DNA of 64,000 nucleotides from Gnetum montanum (lineage: Eukaryota > Streptophyta > Gnetopsida > Gnetales > Gnetaceae). Location of the stretch: assembly GCA_015680685.1 (NCBI GenBank), contig MNCI01020122.1, positions 80,184 through 144,183 of the forward strand, given 5' to 3'. The position numbers and the translations under genes were made by a program. Shown piece after piece: positions 44,481 through 57,829 of the stretch; position 1 is the stretch's first letter, and each line of letters opens with the position of its first letter. The notes beneath the pieces were generated by a model. It worked only from the letters and a program-made list of their open reading frames with translations, was not told the origin of the DNA and did no database searches.

Positions 44481-45700
44481 TTGAGTGTGCTTAGCCATCA
44501 GTAGAGGTGTTATTACCACAAGTTATTCTTGTCTCTAGAAAAGATTTAACTTGTTGCACATTGACCAATAACCTTTTTCTTGGGTTGGTAGGATGATAAA
44601 TCATTATGGCCCTAGCTGAAAAAGTTTGATGAATTTGAAATTTTATATGTTAAGGTACATGCATGGGGTTCTAATAAAACACCTTATCTCCTAGTTGTTA
44701 TTTGACTTTTCTTATCCTAAGATCATGGTGCTACTTGTTGTGTGCCTTGTGCAGTTCATTTAATGATAGGACTACTAATCAATTTTTATCTACCATTTTG
44801 AGATTCATCAATCTTTCTCTTTGGGTTAGAATTAACTTCAAGTCAAGGTCATAGGCCATTGAAAGTGTATGGAGCTCGATTTGGATAGAAAGAATTGGGA
44901 GTTTTTCATACACTAACTCATAGGGAGAATATTAGATAGGAAGTTTCCATGTTAAACAATAAGCCTAGAGAGCATCATTGAGCTTGGTATTCCAATCCTT
45001 CCTATACTTACTAATTTTATGTGTTAGAATTTTTGTTATTTCCCTATTTTTGACCTCCACTTGACCATTGGCTTCAAGGTGGTATGGAGTTATGAGTTTA
45101 TGTTCAACTCCCAAGTGTTACATGATTTTTTGAAAAGTGGCACTTGTAAAGTATGTTCCATTATCAAAAATTGGTGCTTGTGGGATACCAAACCTATTTA
45201 CAACATTTTATTATATAAACTATGCCATCCTAGAGGATGAATAGTCAGTGATGGCAGAAGCTTCAATCCACTTGGTGCAATAGTTAATAGCCATGATTAT
45301 GTATGCTCTTTCATTTAACATGGGGTTGATGGAGCTCATGAAGTTGATTCCTCAAAGATCAAAAGGCTCCAATGGTTAAATACAATATTGGGGTTGTTTC
45401 ATTCATGTAGTCATCCCTCAATATTGTTGATCCTATCATAGGAATGAAAGAAGTGTTGGGCATCCTACTATTGAAGATATTAAAGGTCATTAGCCAATAA
45501 TACCCTACTATGAAGATCTTAATGGTCATCCTTCTCCTAGCATAGTGGCCCGCATAAGGACCTTCATGCACATCTTGGAGAACTCAAAGTTGATCTACAT
45601 TAGGTACACACCATCATACTAGGTCATTTGTATAACTCTCATAGATATTGCCTCTGACTTCCATGAAGTGCTTAACTTGATGAAGAAACTATTGTTTCAT
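44481..45700 (-). pseudogene. pol: Integrase of element C
   Basis: Zinc-binding part at 45571-45359 reads HEGPYAGHYARRRMTIK then GYYWLMTF, the usual H-x-H start. The core has NFMSS where the first catalytic Asp is expected (GxDFMGP), so Asp to Asn. IFDNGTYFTS keeps the second Asp, and ANGQVEVKNREI keeps Glu. The C-terminal part has GDKVFY and KRLLVNVQQVKSFLE. It ends at the polypurine-like motif. Confidence 0.82.
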
Positions 45701-47170
45701 TTCTATGGCATCTGCTGAGTGAGTACATAGGAGAGGATGTGAACATACTAGTTTGATTCTTTAGGAGTATGAACATCAACAACAGTAACAAAGAGGAGTT
45801 AATTAGGGAATTGATTAGATAATGGGCCCTCATCCTGTTTGCTATTTTGTCTTAATCGAAACAAGTGGATAGTAACCACATTCTCGGTTCCCTTTCTATC
45901 AATCATCATCAAATTAAACTCTTAAAAAATTACCAACCACTGTATGACATGGGGGCTCATCTTTGTTTTATTCATTAGGAATTGTATAACACTATGGTTA
46001 GTGTGTATAAAAACTTGGTATCCAAGCACATTGTTCTTGAATTTGTCTAAGGCATACACCACTGTCATGAGCTCCTTTTTAGTGGTGGTGTAGTTCAGTT
46101 GTGCACAAACAATGCCCTTGCTTGCATAGTGGATGTATTATGGACATTAGAGCATAATTTGATGCATCAGTCATGATGTGGAATGGCCTAAACTAGTCTG
46201 ATGCTTGTAGAATTGGAGTTTCTACAAGTTTATGCTTTAACTATTGAGATGTATTCTTGCATTCCTTAGTCTAGGTGAATAGTGCATACTTCTTTGTGAG
46301 CTCCACCAATGGTTTGATAATCTTTGAGAATTTTTCAATAAAGCACATGTAGTAATCAATGTTTCTAAGGAATGAACTTAGATCTTTCATCATTCTAGTT
46401 GCCTAGTTATTCCTTGGATGACTCGTACTTTTTCTAGGTTCACCTTGATCGCTTTGCTCAAAATTCTATACCCCAAGACAATGTCCTTTTAGATAAATAA
46501 ATGGCTCTTTAGCTAGTTTCTACACTTCTTTGAAGAACTTACTTAAGGCTATCCAAGGCTTATTAAAGGTAGCACCATAGGTAGAGAAGTCATCGATGAG
46601 GACTTCTACCCTACTACCGATTTGTTATTGAAAGATGCTTAGGACAAATTTTTGGAAAGTGATAGGAGCATTGCATAGGCCAAAGGGCACCTTCCTGTAT
46701 GAAAACGTTCCCTAAGAACTTGTGAATGTATTCTTGGATTGGTCCTATAGTGCTATCTAAATTTGGTTATTGCCACTATAACCATCGAGAAAGCTATAGT
46801 AACAATGCCCTTCATAAGTATCCAACATTTGGTTCACAAATGATAATAAAAAATGATCTTTGTATGTTAGCATATTCATTAGCCAAAAGTCTATACAAAC
46901 TCTCCATTTTCATCCCTTTATAACAATAATGAGTGCACTAACTCACTTACTATTTGCAATTGGGTAGATGAACCCTACTTTGAGGAGTTACTTAATCTCC
47001 TCTTTGATGATCTACTTGATCTTTGGGTTCAATTGTTTTTGTGGTTGCCTTTTTTGCTTGTTGGAGAAGTCTATATAGATTTGATGCTAGCATATCCGAG
47101 GATCTATTCCTATTAGCTCATGATATGAATAAGCAAAGGCTGTCAGCCATTTGTTCATAACTTTAACAAT
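45701..47170 (-). pseudogene. pol: RT and RNase H of element C
   Basis: On the minus strand, from about 47150, blocks matching KQLNPKIK, IIKEEI, VGFIYPIANSK and RVCIDF follow the RT N-terminal order of Athila. Later parts (46700-46300) carry the palm and thumb with many stops, and 46300-45800 is RNase H. Frames are broken, so exact catalytic residues were not all read. Confidence 0.7.
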
Positions 47171-48020
47171 TTATTTCTCTACTCAGAAGCAAGTGTGACA
47201 TTGATAATCAATAACATTATTGAGAAATGCATATTCCATGCTTATTGGTAGGACCCTTAATTCAAGGGGCTCTTTCTTAAAAGTATCAAGGATCTCCAAC
47301 TCTTCCCAATCTATATCACTTTGTGCATTGGAGAGTTGCCAATGGAGTTGCTCCAATTTATCCATGCTCTCAACATAGAAGTTGGTAAGGCCCTCAATTG
47401 GTTCCATGCACATTATTAATTTAACTTAATTTTTTGTTATCAGCCACTAGGTACATTCTTTTTTAATAGATGCTACATATAGGAACCTTTGAATTTATAT
47501 AGTTTCTACATATTGATTTCATGCTTGAAGTGATGTGTCTTTGATCATCTACAGTCTCTACACATAATGGTACCATTTGTGACTATACATGATGCATGGA
47601 ACTCTTTTCTTCTCTACTTTTTCAAACTTATTTTTCTTTGAAATCTTCAAGGAAAGATCTTGAATCCCCATTCTTGCATTAATGGTTCTCAACCATGTCC
47701 TTCCTATGATGATAGAGAAGTTCTCCTTGTAGTTCATCATAGGGACCATAATCAAATTAGTAGGATAGGATCATCCACAAAAGGTGGTTATGATGTCTTC
47801 CACTAATCCCAAAGGAATATTGATGGAATGGTCTTTCAGATCTAGCCTAATGTTGCTCTTCTTCAAGGGAGTCAAGTTGCATGCTTAAGAAATTATCTCT
47901 AGAACTTGAATTCAAAAGAGCCTTGCATAGTTTATTTTTGGCGATCTGTAGGAAGATGAAGGGACTCCTAGGTCAGATCTTTTTCTAGGAAGGTGGCTAG
48001 CCTTAATCCATTCTATGACC
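47171..48020 (-). pseudogene. pro: Protease and linker of element C
   Basis: 47755-47558 reads NFSIIIGRTWLRTINARMG, then DLSLKISKKNKFEKVEKKRVPCIMYS, closely matching the protease of element B (GRAWLSTINACLE, KKVPCITYS). The active-site segment lies near 47900 in broken frame. 47413-47183 is an acidic linker (EQLHWQLSNAQSDIDWEELEIL) before RT. Confidence 0.8.
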
Positions 48021-50647
48021 TTATGGGTCAACATGAAAATATGGATTTGGGGAGAGTTTTGGTTAAAGGTTTCTCAATATGAATTTCAGAGGTAGAAGTA
48101 GTAGGGTTGGTAGTCACAAGTGTTTGAGATGGCTTCATGGGACTATTGGTTCTAAAGAATGACCTCTGATGAGGCTTGGATTTAGGACCACTTGCCAAAG
48201 GAGATGGTTTTAGATTCATTGCCCTCATGGCACTTCTTTATTGTGGATGCATAGGTATTTCACTCTAAATGGATGAAGCAGGTGAAAAAGGTGTTATTGG
48301 TGGTGGTGCAAGAGTGGATGAATGTTGAGAAGGATAGAATGAAAAAGGAGACTACCATCTTGGAGAAGGTGTATTGTAGTACTTTGAAGGATAGTAGTGG
48401 TATTGGAAGGAAGTGTGACTAGAGGAGTCATGTGGGGATATCAGCTATTGAACATGGTAGCCACAGAGATTTGATTGTCAATAAGGATACTATTGCCTTA
48501 GTAGTGGCATCCCCAACAACTATGAATGTTGCCATTACTAATATTACTCTTGAGGTTGAGGTGGTGCTCCACTCAGATAATATGCTTGTTGTTGGAATTG
48601 CTGCATGTAGTTACCTTGTGGATAAGGCAACCTCTTGGGTCTTTTCCATTTCACCAATCTAGGATTTAAAGCATACAATCCAGATTCTTGTAGGTGGAAC
48701 AACACTAGAAAACACCCCTTAGGATGTTTGTATTAATAAATTTTATAATTATCATCATCAGTTTTAGAATCTACAACCTCCTCTGCTATTTTAGCCTTAG
48801 CCTTATTTTTGTGATAACTTTGTTTGGTATTATTTTTCTTCCTTCTTTTATTATCACTTCGTTCTTGATCTCTACATTCTTTTGCAATCTTTAGAGTAAT
48901 TTGAAACTTATCATTCAAGAAGTTTCACATCTTGTCTACCTTAGTTGATATTTTGGTAATATATTTTTGTATCAGCATGGTTTTCCCTTGCACCACTTCA
49001 TCAAGCTATGTCTCCTTCTCATTGTCCCAAAATTGACCTCCCTCTTGTGAATGAAGGGATCTTTATTATATTATTCTATACTTTTTTACTTCTTTAGTTC
49101 ACCTTCCTTCTTAGCCACCTCATCAATCATCCTTTGTACCTAATGGATCCTGAACTCAATAAGTCTCCCTTGGGAATAGACCCCAAACGTTGTACTTATT
49201 TTAGTCCTAAGCCCATCTATTATATGGTGTAGATGATCCCGTTGGGAGTATCTATAGCTTGGGCATCAATGCAAAAGAGAATATTATCTACCTAGGGTTA
49301 CATCTAAGGACTCATGATTTCCTTTCTTTCAACCTTGGATTTGACTCCTCAAATTGAACACTTTAGAGTACATTTGATAGTTATTATTGAATAGCCCCAA
49401 CATTGTACTTCATCGATGGATAGAATCCTATTCTAAGGATTGGTACCAACTTTTAGCTTCTTTCATGAGTGTCTCTAGGAACAATTTTAGCTTTTTCCAT
49501 TCATTCTTAATATTTTGCAAGGCATGGGCATCATGAAAGGCTTATAGATAAATTTGCAAATATGAGTTATATCCCCCTTCAAATCTAGGGATATTGTTCA
49601 TATCCAACATTTTGATGCAATCATCTTTCAAGTGTTTGGTTGGGATTCTAACTACCTCTCAAATATTCAACATGTTCCTGGTAGCTAGTAGAGGCTCATC
49701 ATAGTCATAACAATATTAGTAGTTATTGTCATGGCCATGATGCCTATGATGAATCTTGCTATGTCTTCTCTCTCTGTGATGCTCCTCTCCTTACTATTAT
49801 TCCTACTCATGTTCTCTGTTATCTTGGTGGGATCTACGATCATTCCTATCCTACCATTCCTCTCCATCCCAATCCCTACTAGTTTTCTTTTATCCCAACC
49901 TTTGATTATACTATTAGAGTTGGAGGAGGAATATGTTGAGGATGATGAAGAGAGTGAGGAAGAAGAATTGGTACTATAATGATGCCTATAAGATTTTCTT
50001 CTTCAATCCCTAGCTTGTTCCTTGTATTTATCTTTATCTTTATGATTATCTTTATTCTTGATCTTAGGTGAATGGTTGTGTCTATGATCTTTTGAGGTCT
50101 TTTGGTCTTAAGAATCATTCCTTCCATCACCAAGGTTGTCTAAAATTGATTGCAATCTTTGGTTAAGGATATTTCCATCAAATAAAAGGGAAGGGTCTAT
50201 GTATTGGGAGGCACTTAAAAATAAATTCTCTCCTTCCTTATGCTATTGCAAAAATAATTGGGTAGGGAACCTCTTTCCTTTCGAAGCATCATATCATGCT
50301 TTTATATGCTAATCCTTCCTCCATTGGGCATTAGTGTGATGATAATCCCTGTAAGGATGGTCTTGGACTTAATATTCTACATTAAGTCCAACAATAGCTA
50401 AATAGATTAGATTGTTCATCAACATTGTAGGAACTGATTGGTTGGAAGGCAACACAATGTTATCTTCCATATCCCTTCATCATAGCTACTTGTTCGAATG
50501 TAGGAAAAAGGTGAACTCTGGAGTGTAAGGACTAGGATGGGTGTAGACAACATGGAATTCTTGGGGGATCTATGTCTTTGAAATCTCCTACCTTTGATTG
50601 GTTCTACCAATAGGTGGTGGAGATTCATCCTTGTAAGAAGAAGCCAT
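48021..50647 (-). pseudogene. gag: Gag of element C
   Basis: Starts MASSYKDESPPPIGRTNQR at 50647, like the MSSSSHKSTSPPR start in element B. A Lys/Arg/Ser-rich N-terminal half follows (50133-49685 with Ser-rich runs), then a capsid-like core (about 49600-49150) with many stops, a coiled Lys/Glu stretch (48918-48733) and a tail with MRAMNLKPSPLASG (48228), matching MRAVNLQPTTSSD in B. Stops and frame changes are numerous. Confidence 0.75.
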
Positions 50648-50777
50648 ATTAGTTTTTGTTGAAAATTAAATAGTGTGCTTGTTCTTATGTTCTTTAATGA
50701 TTTGTTGTTTAATGGTCTTTACAAAGTCTTTGTAGGATTCAATATCTTTTTATACTTAGCATACTTAGCTATACTAA

Positions 50778-50797
50778 CTCTTGAATAATGGCATCAA
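50778..50797 (-). other. Primer-binding site of element C
   Basis: On the minus strand TTGATGCCATTATTCAAGAG directly follows the LTR end; a decayed form of TTGGCGCCATTGTCGAGAAC in element D. Confidence 0.5.
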
Positions 50798-51497
50798 TGA
50801 TAAGCAACAAGTAATTCCTCTATCCAAACATATGAATCATAAGCATGCACTAGCGATCCAGTCGAATTTTGTGGAGTTAGTGTCTAAGTATGCTTAGAGA
50901 CAAAGATAGTGATGTGGAAAAATATGATCATTGTCTTCTTATCTCTCACTTGTATAGGCTTACGTGTATGGTTATGTGTGAGCCAAGGCATATGATATTT
51001 ATTTTATATTTTATATTTTTATTTATTTAATCCTAAATGTTGAAGTAAAGACAATTGATTAGTAAATTAATTACTTTAACTATCTAATGGTTCTTAAGCT
51101 AACTAGCCTAACATAAGAATTTGGGTCCACTTTCCATACACATCCTAAACTCATATTAACGCTTCTGGGTTACTAGGTGTCTATTGCTGGGTATACCAAA
51201 TAGTCATTGCTAGGATTATCAAGTGTTAAATGATATCTTTAAAGTGTTCATACTTATTTATTCATTTTTAAAAGCATTAATTCACTAAGGATAAGACTGT
51301 AAATTACATTAATAATAGGGTGCATGAAATAAACATTAATCTATTCCAAGTGCTGCAAGGAGTTTCAAGAATCTCATCTTTCTTACTGGTGACATTGATG
51401 TGTTCAGGTACAATGATGCTAGAATAAATATCTATAAAATTTTTTCAAGTTCTACTACATTCTAACTCTGGTAGAAGAAAAGCACAAGAACTTGACA
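50798..51497 (-). repeat. 5' LTR of element C, outer end missing
   Basis: Plus-strand left end TGATAAGCAACAAG pairs with 32555. The match to the 3' LTR continues to about 51497 (AGAACTTGACAAG) and then stops abruptly, where integrase sequence of element F begins. About 160 bp of the U3 end are missing, so a deletion or recombination removed the border and any target duplication. Confidence 0.8.
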
Positions 51498-52460
51498 AGA
51501 AAATATTCAAGAATGCACATCAGTTTGCATAGTCTTGTGAAAGATGCCAAAGAGATGGAGAGTTGATAGCTAGGAATGAAGGGTCATAACAGTGGATACA
51601 ACCATTGGAACCCTTCGACATTTGAAGAATTAACTTGATGAGCCCATCATACCAATGTCAAATGAGAAGTCCTACATTATAGTAATTGCTAATTATTGAA
51701 CAAAGTGGGTAGAAGAAGCTACAATCAAGGATTACAAAGCCAAAACAACTGCTAAATTCTTTCAATAACATGTGGTAAATAGATTTGAAGTACCATGCAT
51801 GCTCATATTAGATAACATGACTTACTTAATAGGGGCTACATTTAAAAAGCTAATGAAAAACTTAGGGTGAATTACAAACTAACTATATCATATTACTCCT
51901 AAGAAAATGGTTAAGTAAAAGCGACAAATCGAGAAATCACAAGAATATTAACTAGCATAGTTAGTCATTCTAGGAGGGATTGAAGCACTAGAATTAATGA
52001 TGTTCTATGGGCATATATCTTAACTTGAAAAATTCCTATAGGTTATTCCTTGCATGAGTTAGTTTATGGTAAATTACCTACTTTACTGATCCAAGTAGAA
52101 CTCAATACCCTTTCCACTACTAGTACACTTAATCTCAGTTTAAGCTTAGCTCAAAGAGAACAATTAATGAATATAAATCTCTTTAATTAGTAGCTCAAAT
52201 GAGTAATGAAATTCACAAAAAGTACTCAAAATGTAGACATGATGCCAAAATAAGACAAGATTTAATTGTGTTTGGTGATAAAGTCCTTTACTATAATCCC
52301 AATCATGTGTTGCAAAAGGCTAAGTCTTAAATCTTATGGGAGGGGTCCTACATCATCCATGCTGCATCCTAGTTTGGTGCCATGTAGATCTATCATCAAA
52401 AAAGTCCACAAAAACTGATCCTTGTCAATATTCAACTAGTGAAACCATACCATGACTTTT
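51498..52460 (+). pseudogene. pol: Integrase of element F
   Basis: Begins in the zinc finger (SCERCQRDGELIARNEGS, about 51534-51590). Then decayed core blocks appear in mixed frames: TKWVEEATI near 51700, LDNMTYLIGATFKKLM near 51810 (second catalytic Asp kept), GDKVLYYNPNHV near 52278 and LVNIQLVKPYHD near 52420. Stops and frame changes are frequent. Confidence 0.75.
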
Positions 52461-54736
52461 CTTACTCTTTTAAGGGCTCTACCCTATCTACTAAGTAGTT
52501 CGCCACCTATTCAATCTTTCAATTATCCACTTCTCAAGATGGTCATGGGAGTGTTAAGTTTGATACTTAGACATAAGTTTTTTTTTGATATTTTTCAACT
52601 TTTTTTTCCTTTTACTTTTCTTATCAATTTGTTTTACATTCCTTCATAACTTTTCCATTCTTTTATATTTTTCCTATTTTTTGATAATTTTTCATTCATT
52701 GGTATCTTTTAAATTCTTTCTACCTTGTTCCAATCTTGCCATTTTTCTATGAATTTTTACTACCTTTCATGCATATATTTTTGTTAATTTTTCTAATAAA
52801 GTACAAAGGAATAAAGCAATATGTAGTCCCAATAATGTAAATTTTATCCTATGTTATCAAATCATTGAAGGATTGATTCTATATACAGAGAGACCACATC
52901 ATCTATTCACTCATTTCCAATAATAAGAGGCTCTTAACATGGAGATAATGACATTATTTTCATAATAAAACTAAAATAAATTTATGATCATTATGCCTAG
53001 ATAAAAAAGAAAAGAACCAAGAGGGAATGAAAATGGTGTGATATCAAGGGTATTTGTGGATTCTCTAAGGCTATTACTATAAGTCTTATGCTACTATTAA
53101 GTTGAATTACTTACTTGAGTTCTAGCAAAAAATGCAAGTATGTCAAAAATAAATGCTACCTTACCATATCATTGGAAAGACATGTTACCCATGCTTGAAG
53201 GTAGACCTTTGGTAAGGTCAACACATTAATCATCTAATAAATGCATAGAATAATAATTTTTGGTGGTTCCACTAGAAAGACATGTTACCCATTATTGAAG
53301 GCACTCCTCTATCCAATCGCTAGGTCTTCGTTTCAAAATAAAAATGTGCTATTAATAAACTAAAACTTTTTTGCTAACTGGTAATACTTCTTGCAGCTTT
53401 GGTGTAGTTATTAGTTTTAAGATGACATAATGGGATGTCACTGGTAAGTGGTATGGACTTGGTTTAGATCTTGGATAGAAAGCCTAATGATTACTTTAAC
53501 TAGGTACCACACACAGAATTCATTATGCCTATGGTAAGATACCTCATTTTCTAATTTTTGCAATTTATTACTACTTTTATTTTGCCTCATTGTTGTACAT
53601 AATCATACTTCAATGATTTTATATAATATAGTGTTATTTTTTCATTAAGGTGATACTAACATCTGTGTTTTGGAAGATAGGTATGTTTTACATTCAACTC
53701 CTTGAGTACCTACGGATACTTGTAAGTGTGGTTATACAAGTGAACTCAAGATTAGAGCCTAGTTTGGGGAGGATCCACTTATATAACTCTTGTGCTTCAT
53801 ACTTGATGACTAATTCCACATCATCTTATGCCTCTAGAACACTTAAATCATCATTTTTACTTTCCTATACATCCATATCTAATCCTACTCTTAACAATTC
53901 TTATTAACCATCTTCTATAGACCTCATTGACTTACTTTGCCCAAGATTTTATCTCTAATACATGTCTCATGATAAATTCTCATATTTTGAGTATCATCCA
54001 TACTCAACAATCTTTTGAACCATGTCTACATCTTCCAGAATACTCATTTCATTTAGTTTTTCATAAAAAATTATTCAAAATCTTAAAATTTTCAATGGTG
54101 ACATCATAAATACAATGGATCAGCCCCTTCGATGTTGCAGTTATGATGTCACTACTAAAAAAAACTATATATATGTTCAAGGAATTAGAATTTTTTTTAT
54201 TCTTCTCATTTGATGCATAGGGAGTTCATGTCATTTTTCTAATTCTCTGGAAACTAAATTTCAAGCTTTGTAACTTCCTTACTGTAGCTTCAATTTACAT
54301 TATTCTTGAATCCTCTTGATCACAGAGAGACCAACTTAGTCATGGGGGAGAGTACTATTCATAGTTATGTGATTTCAACCAAAATTTTCTAATTGTTGGA
54401 AGAACATATCAAGGATGAAAACTATAATAACTATTAACATTTTAACCAAATAAAAGTTTGTAAACTTAAAACGTCTTCCCAAAAAATTGTTCCAATAGAC
54501 ATAATAAGGAAATAACCATTGTGAGAGGTTATAAGAACTAACTTGTTCATAATACATTAGAAAATATAGTAGTTATAGGTTTCTTTTCAAAAATTTTCCA
54601 CTAAAATCATAATAAGAACTAAAAATTAATAATAAGGGTAAGTTTTGATCAAATTCAAGAAATTGAGAGAGGATTATGAACCATTAGAAAATTAATTGAA
54701 ATCCTTTGATAATTTTATATGGATCCTTTATGATTG
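52461..54736 (+). other. Spacer between integrase and accessory ORF in element F
   Basis: Contains two polypurine-like motifs (GGTCATGGGAG at 52541 and TTAGTCATGGGGGAG at 54336), the TTTGGGGAGGATCCACTTAT block (about 53763) and two copies of AGAAAGACATGTTACCCAT (53173 and 53275). It ends in TTTATGATTGTAG before the ORF. Small ORFs here are not conserved between copies. Confidence 0.6.
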
Positions 54737-57570
54737 TAGATGGCTCATAAAAGACCCATAGATAAAGAACCCTCATAACAAAGGAGTAAAAGATCCAAAA
54801 GAAAGGAATAAGTTGGAGAACAAACTTTACAAGATCAATAAGAAGCTCATTCTTTTAGCATCCATTAGCCTACAGTAGCAACAGAAGAATCTTGATAGGT
54901 TGAATCTAAAGCATCAACTACTCAAGAGTAAGGACAGTGCCTCATGCTATCAAGAAATTGCCTTCAAGCTATCCAAGGGAAGTCCATCTTTTTCATAGTC
55001 ATTGTGAAACATAACTTTGGACCATTCATGGATTTTGCACCTACCAATATTTGAGAGAGACTCCAAGCCTCTCCTATTTCTCCAATACTATTAAGTAGTG
55101 ATGAATGGTACCTAGGGGAAGTTTATCAATTTTGAAAATATAAATAAGATGATGCCACCATGAAAATTGAAAAAATCATAATACCCTATTTAGTTGAAGT
55201 TATCACAAAAACACTAAATGTTCCAAATGTTAAAGAAAATATTGCATAGATATCCACAAGGTTTGACACTAATTCAAAGAATTTTTTATTATAGAGAGAT
55301 TACGGAATAATAGATAAAGAATATTGTGGATTTTTTTGATGAAGAAAAGATATACTTCAATATCAAGACTTATCATATCTTTTCCACTAAGAGATTAAAT
55401 AGAGTTTCCATGTATGCTACAAGAGGAGGCACCATCTTTATGGGGAAATTATAAGCAAACATGGATCACTTATTATTTTTAGAAATCCAAAGAATATTTT
55501 AAGAGAAGAAGTTAGGGAAACTCACATTATCATTCCCTTGCCTCTTAAGAACACTATGAAAATAATTTGGAATTCTGGGCTACACTAATGATGTTTTACA
55601 TAAAGCCCAAAATACATCCTATGTCAAGATGTCAAAGTTAATTCCTCCTAAAAAATATCAATAAGAGAAGCTGGAAAATACTGGGTGAGATATAGGATCC
55701 ACACTAGTTGAAAACATTCCAGCCACCAGACAAAAATAAGAAGGATCAAGTGGATCAACACAAGCTAGTGATAGACTAAGATCAAGTGCTTTACCAGCAC
55801 AACAAGATTACAAACCTTTCATGAGCCATCTATAGTAGATAGTAGAAACTATTGGTTGGAAAAAAAATAATTCTTGAGTATGTATAAAGTACAAGATAAT
55901 CCCAGAAGGTCTATAGTATCAATAGGACTTGCTAGTGGCCACATCTCTTTACAGGTAAGAGAAGATGAGGATTAGGCACAACAAATATTAGGGAATGTTA
56001 TATCTTTCTAGGTAATTCTAGAAATATGAGAAGAATCCATGGTTACAATTATGCAACACAATGATGTAGGAAAATGAGCTAAATTAATTATAGATCATAT
56101 TAAAAAATCCTTTAATATTCTCATTGTGCCACCAACAAATATTGCTAGAGCCAAGGATTTTAAAACCATAGCTAAAACCTCTATGGATCCACAATAGCAT
56201 GAAGATATTTTGGATCAACTATTGTAGATAGAATAAGTAATGTAGAATCATTTCAATATCCCTAGTGATATCATTGTAGTACAATAAAAACTTATTTTAG
56301 CTAAGGACAAGCTAATGATGGCTAAAACTAGGGATGAACATGAAGAAAATAAGATGTACATGTTATACACAGAGTTAGCTGCATTAAGAGTAGAGAAATA
56401 AGACCTTGCATAATATGTAGTGGTAGACAAACTAGATAAATTAAAAATTAAAAAAGTAGCCTAGTTGATATCCAGAAACATTTAAGTTGAGATGAAGAAG
56501 GAGAAAGCAACATGAAATGTCTTAGTTGTTGAAGCACAAACATATGCTTATGCCAAAGACCTAACTATCTTGGAGGAGGAAAATGAAAATATTGCTACAG
56601 AGAATATAAGGTGGTCTAACATACAAAGACAAAAGAATGTACTAGATGAAAGTATTTATTAGCATTCACAAGAGTTAACCAAGACATGTGAAGATTAGTA
56701 AGAGAGAATAGAATCCTATCAATGGAAGAAGTCTACACAATCCACTAAAAGTTAGCTATTAATATTAGCACATGTGAAAATGAGACCAAGAAGCATGAGA
56801 GGCTAAAAGAACACTACAAAAATCAAGTGGGGATGTACAAATAGATTAATGAAAAAGGAAAGTCATATGGCTAAGAAAAAATTAGCTCAATCACAACACA
56901 AACACTTGATTGATAGCTAATCTTAGATGAAATTTCCAATGTACATCAAGTAGAAGTCAAGAATAAAAACTTACACATTAATGTTCTCATAGAATACATG
57001 GGATTAGCAAATATTTTTTATGCTAATCTAGCCATGGTCATAGCAGGTAGGCCAAAAATGAATTGAAGACACGAGTTGTTGTAGTATATGTGCTATATGA
57101 AAAGATGTTTGCATACATGAAAGATGCCCAAGAAAAGCTACATATTGCAAACTATAAACTCCAAGTGATTAAGGCTAGGTACTAGGACCAAAATAATATA
57201 CCAGCAAATCTAGCTCATAGAATGAAAAATTACATGAGCAAGGTATCTTGAGCAATTGAAGAAGAATGATGATAGTTCATGGCCTGGTATGTGAAGAAAA
57301 ATAAAATGTTTCCAATTTTCCTTACTAATGGGAACTACTAATTGTAGAAAACATCATTGAATTCTCTTTGACTAATACACAACCCTAGATCCAAAGAGGA
57401 GAAACTTTGGATAATACACAACTGATAGTAATTTTAAATGCCCAACAATAAAGGAAAGAAGTTGATAAAGAAACCACTACCACCAAGAACTTAAAGGTTA
57501 CATCAAGATCTAAAGTTTTATGTTTCTTGTATTCATCATGTAATCCATGATAATTTGTAAACATCACTCA
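54737..57570 (+). pseudogene. Post-integrase accessory ORF of element F
   Basis: Begins MAHKRPIDKEPS at 54740, right after ATGATTGTAG. A Gln/Lys-rich start is followed by blocks parallel to the left fragment (CLQAIQGKSIFFIVIVKHNFGPFMDFAPTNI versus CVQAIPERSIFTAVIVELNFGFFIEFSPKTI). The later 2 kb is Lys/Glu/Asn-rich and probably coiled coil. Dozens of stops break it, mostly TAG. About 2.8 kb, the same size as in element C. Confidence 0.6.
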
Positions 57571-57715
57571 AACAAGAATTTAGCATTTGTAGTAGGTTAG
57601 TAATGTAAATAAATTATAGTATTTAAGTATGTACACAACCTAATAAATTTTGTAAGGGACTTTAGACTCCTTTTATTTTAACTCAAGGACTCTTTTCTAG
57701 TTAGTCGTGGGTGAA

Positions 57716-57829
57716 TGATAAAACCATTTGAGTCAACTAATGTGATGTCATATCTATGATATCATAGCCTTGCTTATTTCATCATAGATACGATGTAGTG
57801 AATTGTGGTCTCCACTATAAATACTAGCT
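57716..57829 (+). repeat. Start of the 3' LTR of element F, truncated
   Basis: Follows GTCGTGGGTGA. TGATAAAACC opens it, with GATATC words (57759) and a TATA box (CTATAAATAC at about 57815). The LTR of element G begins in the opposite orientation at 57830. Confidence 0.65.

Larger units (their letters stand above)
32555..51497 (-). mobile_element. Element C: near-complete Athila-like element, split by element B
   Basis: In minus orientation: 5' LTR (51497-50798, truncated at its outer end), primer site, gag, protease, RT, RNase H, integrase, polypurine-like motif (44459-44441), long post-integrase ORF (43469 to about 40607), polypurine tract (40424-40407), and 3' LTR (40406-39833 joined to 32839-32555). 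Element B sits inside the 3' LTR. The intact 5' LTR copy reads straight across the insertion point near 51080, which shows the empty site. Without B the element is about 12 kb. Confidence 0.85.
51498..57829 (+). mobile_element. Element F: Athila-like fragment from integrase to partial 3' LTR
   Basis: Plus-strand order: integrase (51498 to about 52460), polypurine-like motif (52540), non-coding block, second polypurine-like motif (54334-54350), accessory ORF (54737 to about 57570), polypurine tract (57701-57715), and an LTR start (57716-57829) cut by element G. Gag, protease and RT are missing on the left. Confidence 0.75.
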
